Assembly: GCA_022605405.1 (NCBI GenBank)
Contig: JABYQQ010000036.1
Span: 1-64,000 of the forward strand
From: Earliella scabrosa
Taxonomy: Eukaryota; Basidiomycota; Agaricomycetes; Polyporales; Polyporaceae
Direction of reading: 5' to 3'
Length of the DNA stretch: 64,000 nt
The position numbers were made by a program, and so were the translations under genes. Shown here piece after piece: positions 46,801 through 60,521 of the stretch; position 1 is the first letter of the stretch; every line of letters starts with the position of its first letter. Under the pieces are notes generated by a model that made no database searches, had not been told where the DNA came from, and saw only the letters and a list, made by a program, of their open reading frames with translations.

Positions 46801-49409
46801 GGTGGTGACTAGACAGGGGCCAGTGCCCGAGCTCTCCGCAGCGGACGTCCGGTGTCCACTCTGAATGACGATGCAGAGTCACAGGCTCGGAGCGCATGCA
46901 GCACTCTTGGTGACCAGGTCCGTCTCGCTCGTCCGGGAACGGGAGTTTGGCCGGCGGTGGTCATCTGCATTGAGAGACAAGCCCTCGAGCGGCTGTTCCG
47001 AAGTGGACGTTCTTGTGTATGTCCCTCGTCTTGTGAACAAGTACTTACTGCGCAGCGACTTATGTTCTTGTTCATCGGAAGACACATGCTTGTTGACGGT
47101 TCGAGCTGTGCGTGGAGGTGCCCGCGTTCACTCCGTGGCCGACATGCCCGATGTGGATTCTGATTGGTTCCGACCTCTCAGTCCCAGGCCCACAACTTTC
47201 CAATTGCACTGACAGAGAGGCTTGTACGAACGTCCGTTCACTCACGCCGCATTAGGTGAACATTATGCAAGCTGGTGAAACACTCGTGCGCCGATGGTGC
47301 GGTCTGCGTAGATGCTAGGACCGTGTTGCTCGGCCCGACCGACGAAACACCGGTAGGAAGTAGTTCTCACAACTCCGCCGACGAGGAACGAAGGCTTGAG
47401 CTCAGGTTCTCGATCATGAGCGCGCAACCTAAAGCACTTCCACGAAGCAACAAGCACGGAGGACAATGGTACTCAAAGAACCTCGCAGGTACGAGCTGGA
47501 TCCGACATTATATAATACCGGACTCACCATCTTGAGAACCCAGGGCACGACCCCTATCGTAGGACCGTGTGCTGGCCGATGGTTCTGCGGGAGTACGTAC
47601 TCCCTACGTATCTCCCCAGTCATGGGGGCTTACGTGCCCTGGTCTTACGCAATTATACCCGCGACCCTTGCGCATGTACAGTCACGATGATCGGGCCGGC
47701 GCGATGATGATGTCGTCGATTAACCACGCTCACTTGAAGACTCGAACCGCCGAGTCTTCCTCCGACCGGGAGGACGATTCATCAAACCAAGAACCGACCA
47801 CATGCTTGTGGCGGAAGATGGAGGCCACCTCGCAGTACACCCTGCGGATGAGCCAGAGCGATGGGTGCACGCGCATATCACAAACGGAGGAATACCTATA
47901 CCTTGGCGGCAACCAGCGCAGGCTATACGGACATACGCCGTGCACGCTCTTCAAGGGAAGGAGCCGAGCAAGAAGACCGCCCGGCTGACAGAGTAATGGT
48001 ACGTGCACGGACGGCGCGATCGTGGCCGCTCGCGCCCGCCCCCGACCCTGATCAGCGACTGTTTCTGGGGACGGACGGTCGCCGCAGGAGCTAGCTGTCC
48101 CCGGTGCGTGAGTCACTAACCTCTGCGGTCGTGGCTTGTGGCAGGAGAGATACTGGACTGATGCTCGTAGCACCTTCTGTCGCACCTTCTGCCAGAATAA
48201 CTTGTCAGTGGACGCGGTGACTTCTGCCTGCCAGTGTTCGGCGGCAGTGGACCGCGCGCGACTCGACCCTCATTGCAACGGCGACATTGCCAGGTAGGCG
48301 CACGGCTGCCGCTACTTAGCGGCATGATACAAACAAGGCGTGTCCTTCCACATTCTGGGCATGGCCTCATCTTCGAGGATGCGCTCGGGCCTGGCCGTTT
48401 TAGTCTGCCGGACGTGATCTTCTCATCCCAGGATGCGGCGTTTGGCTTCATACGTCCCATTGAACTCAGGGAGAGCGAACGGGGCGGCTGCGCATGTCTG
48501 CGCCCTGTAGTGTCCTTGTGAAACATATGCTCGTCCGAGTGCAGTGTGGTGGTTTCGATCCTTTGCGGATGTCAGTATACCGCACGCCAGCGCTACGCTC
48601 CGGTGTAGGAAAAAACCAGAAATTGGGTTAGCCGCCGATTCCCGTTGCCCTCGCGCAATGGCTCCCGCTGCCAGTGTCTCTGTGTACGCCGTCGAGATGT
48701 CTATGGATTTGAAAGCATGTCATGCTGAAGCCCATGACTGTCTGAGGCCTGTCCGTGGTATACTTAGACGAAGACACATACCCGGTCACCATCAAGCTAG
48801 GCTACCACGAGCTTGCCACATTCCTGGGAAGAGCGACCGATATGTGCACGGATATGTACGTTGCACGTTGTGCAGACTGAGAGCCATCACAGCGACCATC
48901 GATGCGATGCATGCAGATCCTATCTGCGGCGTCCTGTGAGTAGTAAGCAGCCGTAAGGACCAGGAGTACTAGTGTGTACAATGACATAGCCAAGTAAACT
49001 AACGCAAATGCGACACGGTGAACATGATACAATTGTGTGCGATATGTAGAATATTTGGAGACATAGTGGTTGTGAGGACATCCCGATAGAGTAAGCACTG
49101 ACTGCATACTACATATCTCCACAGAGGTGCCACACCATGCGGCGCATCTCTCCCCTGCTGGACGCCATCCCGTTGTTCTGCGGCCAACCCTTGGGTACTC
49201 CCCTGCCCGGCCAGGTCGGAGAATCCCGCTCCCTCCCACACGTCCACGGGACGGGCTCGCACTAGCGCAACGCAGCAATCGTTGCATCGCAGCAATATCG
49301 ATGAGTGGCGGGCCGTCTGGGTGTCCGTTTGGTCGGTATAATCGGTTGGTGACCAGCACCGATGTTGAGGCTAGAAGTGTGCAGACGTATGATGAACCAC
49401 ACCTTCATA
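37894..49409. other. 11.5-kb GC-rich region without a supported gene
   Basis: This is the upstream region of the homeodomain gene and the downstream flank of the Cdc11-type gene. A TATA-like AAATATTTAA lies near 38057. Stretches near 38.1-38.4, 39.9-40.5 and 43.5-44.3 kb are C/T-rich on the plus strand, like fungal 5' leaders. Long open frames (for example plus 39191-40468, minus 42398-43393) occur on both strands in overlapping positions, as expected from GC-rich composition. They show no domains or consistent introns. One good intron-like sequence is at 44079-44131. The region may contain regulatory DNA and noncoding transcripts. Confidence 0.5.
44079..44131 (+). other. Isolated canonical intron-like sequence
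   Basis: GTAAGT, then CTGAC 15 nt before GTAG, gives a 53-nt intron of the kind used by genes in this window. The flanking frames stay open for short distances but contain no recognisable protein. It may mark a spliced noncoding or very small coding transcript. Confidence 0.3.
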
Positions 49410-52400
49410 CTAGCTTCCCTCCACCTCCATCCCCACCCCAGAGAGCCCCACGTCCTTCGCCTTTCCGGCTCCAAAAATACTCCGGAGAAGACGCTCTGCC
49501 TTGTCCCGCTCCTTCCGTTCGACCTCGATGCCATCCAGCATTGAAATCTTGGGGCAGGAGCGCATGACTAGTCCGCGATAGGCAAGCCGTCCTACGTAGG
49601 CTTCGTCAGGCAGATCTCGCCGGAACTTGGCGTCGAGCTCGCGCCAGACGAGCTCGTTCTGGCCGCGTTCTCTTCGGGGGCGGGCGAGCTCGGTGCCGCT
49701 TGGATCAGCTGCAGCGACAGCATTGCTCGAAGAGGATTCGCGCGGTGCTGTGCGAGAGGCGTCGGGATCGATGTTTTGCCCGTGCTCATCGCGCGAGCTG
49801 GAGCCTGGACCTGCTCGGTTGGAGGGTGGATCCCAAGCCGAACCTAGGTGCTTGCTTTCCTCCGGTCGTGCTCCGCCTATAGACCCCGGTTCTAAGGCAG
49901 GAAACTCGCCGGCGCGATCACCTTCCGACGGCTGCAGTGCCCCTGGGATGTCCTTGACGAGCAGGGGGAGGTACCAACCAAGGGTGCAGGGGTTCATCCT
50001 ACGCGTTTGAGGGTCACGGGTCCGTGGCAATGATGCGATGCGTTATCGTCCGGTGGCGGAGGCCGCCCGGTGTGAAGGACGGAGCAGGCACGGGGGAAGG
50101 AAGCATGGTTAGCGATCGGGCACATTCAGTCAGATGCGAACGGAGACTCAGAAAAAGCGGGAGCGCAGAAAATTCGCGGTTGCAGTTTGGAACGATGGAA
50201 CATTTGCATGCGGGTGCATGGTGGCAAGAGGAGCCGCGAGCAACGAACGGGCCGCAAAGGCTGCGACGGATACGGCATAAGATACGGTGGAGGAGGCGCA
50301 CGCATGGAAGACATCGCGCCACCGGTTCTGGACACGGGTCGCAGGCCGCAACCAGCGCGGTGTACGGCACGCACGTGAATGATGCCGAAAGACCTTCCCA
50401 GTAACTCCGCCCCATTCACCGTCCCACCATGCACCTTGCACCATGCAACATTTATCCCGAACCGCGCTCCTGATCTCTCCCACGGAGCGCGCCCGTATGC
50501 ATGCACGGAATACCGGTGAAGCGAGATAGAAACGGGGCACGAGACGACTCACCTGAAATCAATCATCTCAATATCCTTCATCCCTCGGAGCGTCCGAATG
50601 AGCTGCTTCGCGCCCTTGATCCGCGAGTGGATAATCGTAAGCTTCCGCAATCGTGTGAGGCCCTCGAGGGGGCGTGGGTCTTCCAGGTGGTTGTAGTTGA
50701 GATTCAGTACGCGCACGTTGGGGATCATGCGCGCAAAGTCGGCAGGAAGTGAGATCAGGCGACATGCTGCAAGTTCGAGGTAGACGAGATTGTAGCAGGG
50801 TTCGGATAGGAAGCCGGGCTTGAGAGGATTGCCTGCACAGCCCAATCAATGACCGTGGACATAAAGGGAAGGTCGACATGTTAGGACTGCTTGGTAAGCA
50901 ACCGAGAAATCCGCGACCAGCACCGCCGGCCATCCCGGAGGGATGTGCCCAGAACGCTGAAGCGGAACACGCACCGGAAAGATAGAGTCGTTTCACATCG
51001 CGCACATCGCGAATCGATAGTGACCTGGCACAAGGTGCGGTCAATACAGCGCCATAAGACGAACTATGGCCCCCACGAAGCCGCCAAGAAAGCAATGGAA
51101 CAGGACGAAGTGTGAGAAGAAGGGATCGGTGGACTTACAAGCCTGGCCGACCACTCTGGTTCCGAACGCTAAGGTTCTCAAGCTTCGTCAGGCGGTACGC
51201 CTTCGCAATAGTGCCCAAGGAATTGTTGTCGGCGTATAGCGTGCGAAGATTCGGGAAGGGAACTGCGTTGAGGGTCTGCAGACGATTGGCGCTCAACCGC
51301 AGGATCCGCAGCCGAGGCATCGCTACTTCAGGCTCGAATTCGCCTAACAGATTGTTGTCTGAAAGCGGACAGTATCAGCATTGCGAGTCAGGGAAGCTCG
51401 GCCCAAGCCCAACTGTCATCTAAGGCAGCGAAGATCAAACGCAGGGCACTAGCAGACAGGCGCCCAACCTGAACAGATTCCGACTCACCAAGGTTCAGTG
51501 CGACGAGCGATGGGACCGAAGCCAGTCCTGAGACACTGCATATCCTGTTTTGGCTCAGATTTACCATCTCTAGCCGAGTCCTGTCAAACAGCAACGCTGT
51601 AAGTCTGTCTGTCGGACATCGACGTGATAAATGACCACGGCGCGCAAGAAGATGAGGGAAGACCGGCGGGCGCACATTACGCCGCCCGCCCAACAGTCTA
51701 ACAGTAATAACCAACTCACCACTTATACTGGTGAAGGTCGATCTCGCGGATTATGTTGTCCTGCAGGCTGAGTTTGATGAGACCATCCATCTTCTGGAGC
51801 CCATCCACACTATCGATGCGGTTTCCATCAGCTCGTAGTTCCCGCAAGTGTCGCAGACACTCCAGCTCTGGGATTATTAAACCGTTGAGCACGTCACTTT
51901 GTACGTGATGTCGCTCGGGAAACTCACGGCGCAACGAGTCAACTTGATTGCGGCTGATGTCGAGATTCTCCAAGTTCAGCAGGTGGCTGAACGAAGTGAC
52001 ACCAGTCAGCCTGTCCACCCCGCCGATCATACGGTAAGTTAGCAAGAAACCTAGCGGACAGGATTCTGCACACCACTCACAAGTTGGACGCGACGGAAAG
52101 TGTCCGCACATTGCCCGGGATGCCGCTCAGCCACGAGAGTTGGTTCGAGTTCCTGCATATCGGGTGATTACTCGTCAGCTCACCCCGGCAACACTCATAC
52201 CCGTGGCAGTATGAGCAGCAAGAACCCCGCCCATCCGCTCGTTCTCCCATGAGAACGACGCAGGCGCAGCAAGGTGAAGCCGCATCAGAACTGCACACTC
52301 ACAGGGACAGGGAGTCTAGGCGGGGCAGGAACTCCTTGAGCCGCGCGGCGCTGTCAAGGTTGCGGTTCGAGAGGTCGATCGAGGTGAGCTCCTCCCAGTA

Positions 52401-55400
52401 TGGCTCGAACGGTTGCACATCCGTGATCACCTGCACAAGGCGGTCGTGAGCGACGCCGAAGCTACATTCTGTCAAGAAGGTCGCATTGGCGCCAGAGCCC
52501 CTAGGAGTCAGCGGCTGGGGCGGACGGGAAGATAGACTGCGGGAGACGTGGCGACTGGAACCGCTCGCAGATCCAGGGCCGGTGCTTGGCCGGCGTGGTT
52601 GGAGGGGGTAGAGCTCATCTGGTGGTCCGCGCGATGCAGCACTAGCTTTCGAAGGCGAGTCGTCCTCATAGTCTTGCAGTACACGTACTGATCAGCGGGT
52701 TTATCCGTGAACCGACGGAGCTACCCACCTGTATTCTCCAAATCACCCAACATGTCCGCTATTCGCTTCGACCGCGCCGAGGGAATGAGTACGGCACTCT
52801 CACCAAGTCGTGATCCAGATGCTAGGGGACTATCGTCGTCTCCGATCCTGGAGACCTCAGGAGAGGGTACGTTCCTCCCTATACCAAGTATAGGCCCGTC
52901 GTGCTTCCCATCGGAGAAGCTCACCGACCGACGGTGGCCAATCCTGTTTGCTGGAGTCTTCATCTTGCTTCGGTTCGGGTCCTTGAGCGCAGACACGGGG
53001 GTAATACTTGCACTCTTCAATGCCGATCGCGGGACAGGGGTCACACCACTTGCGGATCGACTCGGGAGATTGGGAGTTGCAGTGACGGCGGATGGCCCGC
53101 GGGGCGCAGCGGTGAGGTACCTTGGTGGTGTATCAGCGTAGGCGGGCTCCGCCATAGATTCATCCTCAATGCCTATTCCAGCTCCAGTCCCCGCCCCCCG
53201 CTCCTCCAACGGCAGATCCAGTGTGGCAGTCGGAACGGTGCTGCCCGTCTCCTCCTCTCCAGTATCTCGTTCAGAGACGTCGCTATCAGTGTACGACGAG
53301 TCGATCCCCTGCTCGCCTCCGTCAGCGGGAGGTAAGTCCTGCTCGTGCACGAAGTCCTGCGACGGGCCGTCCGTGGAGAATGACAAGAGTTCAGCCTCCT
53401 CCTCGTCAACGTCGGAAAGCACTTCCTCAAGGCGACTTTTCTCCATCGCCATCGAATCCTCGTCACCATCGCCCCCTCCCTCCGAACCGCCTTCCGTCTG
53501 CTGCTCCGAGTCGTCCTCGCGCAGGCTTTCGATGTCGCGGAACGGATCCTCGCTCTCGTTGTCCTGGTCAATGCTGAGATCCCCTGGAGCCACAGAGCGC
53601 GCAGCGACGCTCGCTCCCAGCCCCGACCCAGCACTGATCGGAGCATCCGCCTCGCTCATCCCCGTGGTGGCGAGCGCCGTCGCTTTGACCCAGCGCATCA
53701 TAACACGGTCGAAGACCATCTTGCCCACCCTGTCCGGCAGCTGCCCGATGTCGCTAGGCTTGATCTGCGTGATGTTCATCTGCGTCGGCTGCTTCGGACC
53801 TGCGTGCTTCACGAACGACTCCGCGCTTCCGGTGGTAAGGGTCGTGCCGGACGCGGTGCTAGACGAAACGAAGCGGGTCAAGTCTTCGTTGCGCCCGGCG
53901 CGGAGCGATGAGGACGGGTATGCTGGCACAGAGGGTGGTGCGAGGAGACCCGGGCTCGGCTTGACCGGGGAGGCGGGCGCCGTGGACGTAGACGCTGACA
54001 CCAGGCGGACTGGGGGAGCGGATGGCCCAGATGTGGGAGGAGCGGGGAACTGGTCGAGCATCTGCCGAGAGGCCTCGATGGACATGCGGGTGAAATCTTG
54101 TGACAGTTCCCGAGTATAGTCTTCAGAGGGCCGCGAGGTATGCGAGGGCCGTCCAACTGTGCCAGAGGGCTTGCGAGGGCTTGAGCCAGCGCGCTGCTTG
54201 CCTCGTGCTATGCTGGACACCCTGTTGTTCACCGCAGTTGATGCTCTACGTGCTTGGGGAGCAACACTACTGGGTCGGCGTAGAATTGTGAGGGTTTGCG
54301 TGTCACCGTTACGTGAGCGTAACGAAGGAACCGTAGTGTCCGCAGAGACAACAGAGGCCTCCGTAACATCGTCGTTCCGCAGATGTGACATCTCAGTGTC
54401 TCCAGAAAAGAGCCGTTTGGACCCCTTCATGTCGTTCCTGATCTGTTCCATCAAGCTGGCTGCCTGCTGTCTGTAACCCAACGACGAGTATATGGACCGC
54501 TTAGATGACGTGGTACCATTCGGAGTAGGGTCTTTGCTCGACCCATTATCTGGAATTGTGAGGAAGGACGGTCGTCCTGCAATGCGTACAGCCAGTGAAA
54601 ACAAGGACTAAACGCATCTAGGAAAGCGGTATACGTACGTATCGGAGGTTCCTTGACATTCTCCTCTGGCGCCTCGTCATGATCAGCAGCAGGAGAACGA
54701 GACGTAGCGACAGTAGAGACAGTCGAGAAGTCGCGTGCCTTGCGTATCTGCTCCATCAGGTTCCTCGACTCGCCAACATAATCCCTGCGGGACAGCGGTC
54801 GCATGATGACCGCAGCACCATCTCCCTGTTCGGATTTCAGGTCATTGGCAGGGCTGAGTTTGAGCCGCTTGGCGCTGCGGAGACGAGAGAAACTGGCATT
54901 GTGTTCGTCGACATGAACCAGGGCCGATGGAGTGGATTTCTGACTGCTCTCGTTGGTGGGACCGCCTTCGCCAGACGGAGTGTTGACGGCGATGGAGTCA
55001 ACCATGGCAGAGAGATGGTCGCGAGTGAAGGTGTCGTACTGGAACTGGAAGAGACGGAGACGAGGGTCTGTAGGAGGGGGGTTCATGGTACGGGTGAGAT
55101 TGCTTGGGCCTGGCGTACTCTGCGCATTGGGAGCAGGTCCAGCGGGGTTGAATGGGCTGGGACGAGGGGCGGTGAAAGTGAACTGGCACTGTGGGCCATT
55201 AACCTTGAGACCGTTATCCTCATGTATACTAGGATCAAAGTGAGAGTACTCCTGGTTGTCCTCTCCTATGATCGAGGGCTCGGAAGGCGGAACATGGACT
55301 TGGGACAGACGAGATGGAACGGCAGGAGCAGCGGTGGCCCGTATTGTTTGCGAGGGCAGGGGAGCAGACGACTGTGGAGGAGACGGAGGCTCAAACATCT

Positions 55401-55722
55401 TTTCAAGAGCAAGGGGGCTGAAAAAGTCTTTGACCATCGGTTTCTTGTTCCTGCCCGGAGTCTTTGGGAGGAGGGGAACGGCAGGCATCTCCTCGCGGAC
55501 GATGAACGTACCACCAGAGTTGTCAGACTCTGAGGGAGGATTCGGAGAGCCAAGGTCGCTATTGCGAACAAGAACAGAGCCCAAAGGTTGCGTGAACGAG
55601 AGTTCTGAGCCGGACTGGTCCGGGTCTGCGGCTTGAGAGTCCTCATCTTGCCAATCGATCCAGTCGTCGACGTCGGCGAGCTCGTCGGTCAACCAAGCGG
55701 GTTTAGGCTGTGTAGCGGCCAT
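49410..55722 (-). CDS. cdc11: Nud1/Cdc11-type leucine-rich-repeat scaffold (1616 aa, 11 exons)
   Basis: Exons: 54639-55722, 52729-54576, 52303-52687, 52081-52152, 51928-52010, 51720-51867, 51489-51580, 51139-51358, 50975-51024, 50553-50832 and 49410-49998. All phases close to a stop at 49410. Residues 1 to about 1080 are disordered and acidic/Ser-rich, with a Trp-rich start (WLTDELADVDDWIDWQDED). About ten leucine-rich repeats follow (LTSIDLSNRNLDS, LENLDISRNQVDSL, LRELRADGNRIDSV, LEMVNLSQNRI, LRILRLSANRLQTL, LYLSGNPL). The C-terminus has the LRR-cap motif YRGLVMRSCPKISMLDG. Length and order fit Nud1 of yeast and Cdc11 of fission yeast. These anchor the septation initiation / mitotic exit kinase cascade at the spindle pole body. 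The name is by family resemblance. A 41-nt intron (52688-52728) is the least certain junction. Confidence 0.88.
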
Positions 55723-56150
55723 AAGCGGGCCTGTGCGGGTGTCGCAGAAGAGAGACGGGGACGAAGGCTAGAGCAGACGCGAGAACGAGCAGACAAGACC
55801 GGAGAGAGCAGCCACAGCGACCTCAACTCGCGGAGCGGGGAGCCCACACGTGATCGCGGGCCGCCATCTCAACTGTGGGTCCTTGTTTGGCGTCTCTTTG
55901 CATCGGCCAAATACAGCCAAATCGTTCAGCCACAGACGCGTCCTGTCGCCATGCGTCACGGCCTCTCCTGGCTCGAGTCCAATTGACCCTTGTCGGGACA
56001 CAGATACGCATATCAAGGTCAAGTCCTCAGGCTACTGCAGGCTGACGTCTGCCTTCGAGGTGACAATCATACCTCCTGAGATCACAGTGGGAGCGCTCGC
56101 CGGTCCGGCTCGCAACTCCAAGTCAACTGATGGAAGCCTCTTGAGATCAA

Positions 56151-56375
56151 CACGGCGGGCATCCGTCAATGTTCTACCAGAGAAAAGTCGCAGAAAAAGC
56201 GCGACTACAGAGCACCTTTTCTCTCACACGTGACAAAATCGCAGAAAATGCCTTAAACAGGTTTCACTTCCATGACTTTTTCTGCGATTCTGTCACGTGC
56301 GATAGAACAGTTGTCCCAGTATAGCGCCTTTTCTACGACTTTTCTTTGGCAGAACTTTTGCGGATGCCTGCCGTG
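56151..56375. repeat. Fold-back (inverted repeat) element upstream of the Cdc11-type gene
   Basis: CACGGCGGGCATCCGTCAA at 56151 pairs with the reverse complement of the DNA ending at 56375 (CACGGCAGGCATCCGCAAA). The arms continue with GTTCTACCAGAGAAAAGTCG against GTTCTGCCAAAGAAAAGTCG, and CACGTGACAAAATCGCAGAA against CACGTGACAGAATCGCAGAA. Both arms carry CACGTG, an E-box sequence. It looks like a MITE, though no target duplication was fixed. It lies about 430 bp before the start codon at 55722. Confidence 0.75.
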
Positions 56376-59300
56376 CAACCCGTTCCGGTTCGACATAAGT
56401 CTCCTGCCGGCACATGTTGGGCTGCAAGCACCCACTTCCTCGGCTGATCCCGGCACTCCTCGTCCAACGACGGTCGTGACGATACGACGTCTTCAGCAAA
56501 ATCAAGTCCTTGGGCTCAAAATTCGTCACTGTTTTACTCCTGAACCCCCTCTATCATCGCGGGCGCTGTACATGTGTTTGGCGCGCCGCACACGCCTTCA
56601 TCTGTCATCTACTTGCTTTTGATTGCCTCGCCGGTCTGTTCAAGTGTTCTCCCGAAAGACACCCCCGAACGCAATCTTGCTGTGACAGTTGATCTACAAA
56701 TGCAACCGATCTTCTTTTATGTTCCACCGCAAGCTCCCTCAAGTACGCCCAATCGTGAGTATCTTTCCTCGTTTGTACATCAGACTTGCCCACGAAGCTT
56801 CTTTTCAGCAGGTGGAACCCCATCCGTGCGTCACATCCGCTGTCATAGGATCTATACTTCATCTCATGGACGTCGGACTTCATGACGGAGACCCTTCCTA
56901 CCTTCGAATTTGTTCACTCCGCCTTGAGTTAGGATCGCCTCCCACGTCGCAGTCGCTGAGGTTACCAACATCTCGGACTGAGTCGCGCCGTGTTTGTAAG
57001 CAATTCTCCTTTCCCTCTACGAGCAGTTGTCTCTGAATGTATATTCGAAGAAATCCTGCTCAGCGTGCTTCAGGCGTGGTATACCCGATCTCATCAATTC
57101 CTTGACGCTTGACGCTTGACATGACGTGTCGATCTCTCATGCATTCGTCTCATGGCACCCATCCACAACTCGGTCAAGGCCATTGGCTATGCATCGCGCG
57201 ATGGGATGCGTTGATTGCTACCTATTCCCGAAACTGGCAGTCCTCAGCATCGCCGCGGGCGAGTGAACTGTGAGAGGCCGCAATTCACCGTTTACCGTGG
57301 TTTCGCTCTCCGCTAATACTCCGTAATAGTCCTGCTTAACAGATCCTGGATATGGGCCTATCTCCGCTCGCGTCGATGGAGTAATTCCTTTGCCTGGTGC
57401 AGCGCTTCGACCCCGGGCTTGCCCTCGTACCTGGATTGTTCCTGATCTAGTGGGCTTTTCCCGTCATCTTTTCTATTCTCGTAATCTACCGGAGACCTGA
57501 TAATCTGAAGTGTAGAACTCGTGGGGAATAATTGGCCTCTCCCATACCCAAGGCTGGCCGACATGAGGTACCTAGTACGTCACACCGACGATCTTCACTG
57601 CGAATACCGTTCGGGGGAATAACGATCAAGCTCAAGCTCAATCGTGCCGCACAAAGAGGAAACTGTCCTCCCTCGATTAGATGCACGGAAGACTGGGAAC
57701 CGCCCGCGCGAGCTTGGGGAGCGGGTGGAAGTGGGGACAATGCCGCCGATGCTAACCGTGTTAGGCTTGTCTCCTGCACGTCTGGCACGTACGTGGTCAT
57801 GATACACGGAGGGGGGTGAGAACGTCCGCGCTGACGCTCACGCCGCCTTGGTTTACTTACCGCGCAGAGCGCTCCCTCCTTGATGCCAGGAGGCCGGCTG
57901 GGTTCTCGTGGAACACGCCACCGTGCAATCTATCCCGCAGCACCGAAGAGAACGTTTCGTCTACGGTTCCACCGCCGCACGCTCCCACCGCGACGACCGT
58001 CGTGCGGTGGCGAAGAACGTTCGTGTGCGCTCGACGGGGACCAGCTGACATCGTGCCTAGTGCAAATACGGCAGGGGGGTCTGGAGCGGGAGGCAATGCG
58101 GCCGCCGGCCTGACTCACATGCAACGAGACATTCGGGCAGAAGGGCAGAGGGGCAAAAGAACAATGTGGCATATCAAACGTAAGTCAGTCGCACATCCAT
58201 AGCCATAGTTTACGGGCATGTCCTTAACGGGCGCGCCCAGCTCGTGGTTATATCTCACACCGAAAATGCAAAGGCGCCTGCCAAGGACAATATGAAATCT
58301 GGGACGACGTAAGTTACGGGCTGAGCCGGTCATTGAGTACGGGTAGTACGGGGTAGGGTCGATGCCCACAAAAGGTCTCTTGCTTCGCACATTTGACGGT
58401 GAAATCAAGGGTCTTTGCTTTTCCAATTTCTCCCCATGCGCTGTCCAGACTGCAGCACCTTGCGCAGTGCGACAGGAGCCCATCGAGTCTCCGGTGGTCG
58501 AAGTAGGTGCACGTGAGTGTTCAATAGCTCGCAGTAGTTTTCCTGACCATGATGCAGCCCACCTTCATCCATCGACTCGGATGTGTGGCACCGCGCCCGA
58601 GAAGCACGTCATATCAGTTGAGGCTCTGGAGAAGCATGCAGCTGCGCAGGAGGAGAAGCGGGGCCGCGTGGGGTTCATGGTCTGAAACTTGAGGCGTCGG
58701 CCATGTTATGACTCGGACGAGGTGTGTTGCCCTTCGTGGATGCAGTCGACCCATCATGATACGACTACACGCGAATCCTTCTCCATTGCCCTCGTTCGGT
58801 TCCAGCCACATTTTCTGGTGATTCATTAAACCGTTCTTACTACCCCCGTTCAACTTCGCGAGGTTATACGCACGTCTCCCGAGCTGCTGCTCTGTGGCGC
58901 ATGACTCCATAGCCTGGTGACCCCCGGGCCACTTCTATCTTGCACAAGCCATCTGATGACTGTCATCTACCCTGCCTTCCCACAGTAACGAGGCAACTGG
59001 GACTCCCAGACACTGCTTGATCTCTTCGACACACTCACTGTACTGCTATCCTCAAATCCCCAAGTCGACCACACCATCGCACCGCCGACGTGGTGCATGG
59101 TTGTTGTTAACCCATCTTCATCCTCATATCAAGCTGCGCCGGAGCATGCCCGAACGCTTTTCTATTTTTCGGATAGCCCCCGTTCTTCCCGCCGTTCTAT
59201 TCTCCATCACCTTCGTCACGTCGGCGCCGAAGCCGTACCTCTACTATTGCCCGGGTCATTCGGGAGAACGCACGAAGTTCACCTTACTCGTCCACCTCAC

Positions 59301-60521
59301 CAGCTCTGCCTCTCCCCTTGTTCCAGGCTATGCACTGTCGTGACTCCCGCCCCTCACTAATCCCACAGATGTGCCTCGCTAGAACCTTGATCCCGGACTT
59401 TGGGGCCAGTACTATAGTCTTATCGGAGAGACGGGAATTTCGGGGACGATCCCCAGCTGCAGCCGCTCGGAGTGGGCCCTCATCCATGGTGATCTGGACC
59501 GGGACGGCGGAGGAGGGACGGAGTCGTCCAATCGAGTCTTGACCGATTGAAGTCAGGAATGGTTGGCATTAAGTGAGTCTAACTATAGCCTCTCTCATTA
59601 TGGGTTTATGGCGCGCTGTCACCACGTACGATATGCTAGACAGTGTACAAATCGACTTCACGTTTTGAATTGGGCGAACCTCAGGCTCGACGCTCGGACA
59701 CCGAGGAGCACAAGGCGTCAATAAGCACACCCACGATTAGTGCAGTGTGCTCGTCGTTGGCGCAGCGATGTCTGGCACCTTTGCAAGTGTCACGGTGGGC
59801 AGGGATGACTCGGAAAGATCCCATCGGTAGATGAACGCCTCGCAAGGATGTTTGGCATTTTCATTGCTTGTGGTATCTTACTATCCCGAGTGCCACCCCG
59901 CCCGGTGCGCTTGCGTTTTGGAGATGAGGGTGGGAGGCAGACTCGGGGAGGCATATGAGGCTGTTAGCGGAGTGCCTGATGCAACACACGCCTCTCACGG
60001 TGAGCCTACTACACACACTAGGAAGGGTTCATGAGCGATTCTACGCTGATAAAGTTGCACTTACGCGGTCAGTTTCAGCCTTCATAGGGAAGTCCGAGTC
60101 GTGCGCTGAGTCTACCCCCAGCCGGACTGGCCCCTGGGCGTCACAGCGTGGCAATCGTCACCGTGTCGTGTTAATCATGAGTCGCTGTATGTTAGGTGAG
60201 GCGAGACAATACCTTTGCAGAAAATTACACAGATGAGCGAGAGATATAGAACTGCGGGAGGGATGATCATTCCGGTCAGCCTTCAAGCTTCACAGGTTGC
60301 CTGTGCCACCAGACCCTCTAGTACTTAACTGCACGGATGATCCCATCCCCAGCGGGGGTATCCTCCTTCTCTGCGGCTATAGGAGTTGGTTCAGTGTGCC
60401 TCTGGGGCTACAAGTACAAGTTCAACAACGGTGCGTACCTATCGAGGCCTCGGGCTGGTGGCATTGGACGGGAAAAGCCGAGACTGGCCACGCGAGGGGC
60501 ACGCGTGACGTCAAGCGGGCG

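Noticed and set aside
48116..48526. Small minus-strand frame with CPECG and CRRC resembling a zinc ribbon
   Set aside because: Only four suitably spaced cysteines in an isolated, biased frame without promoter or intron support; probably chance.
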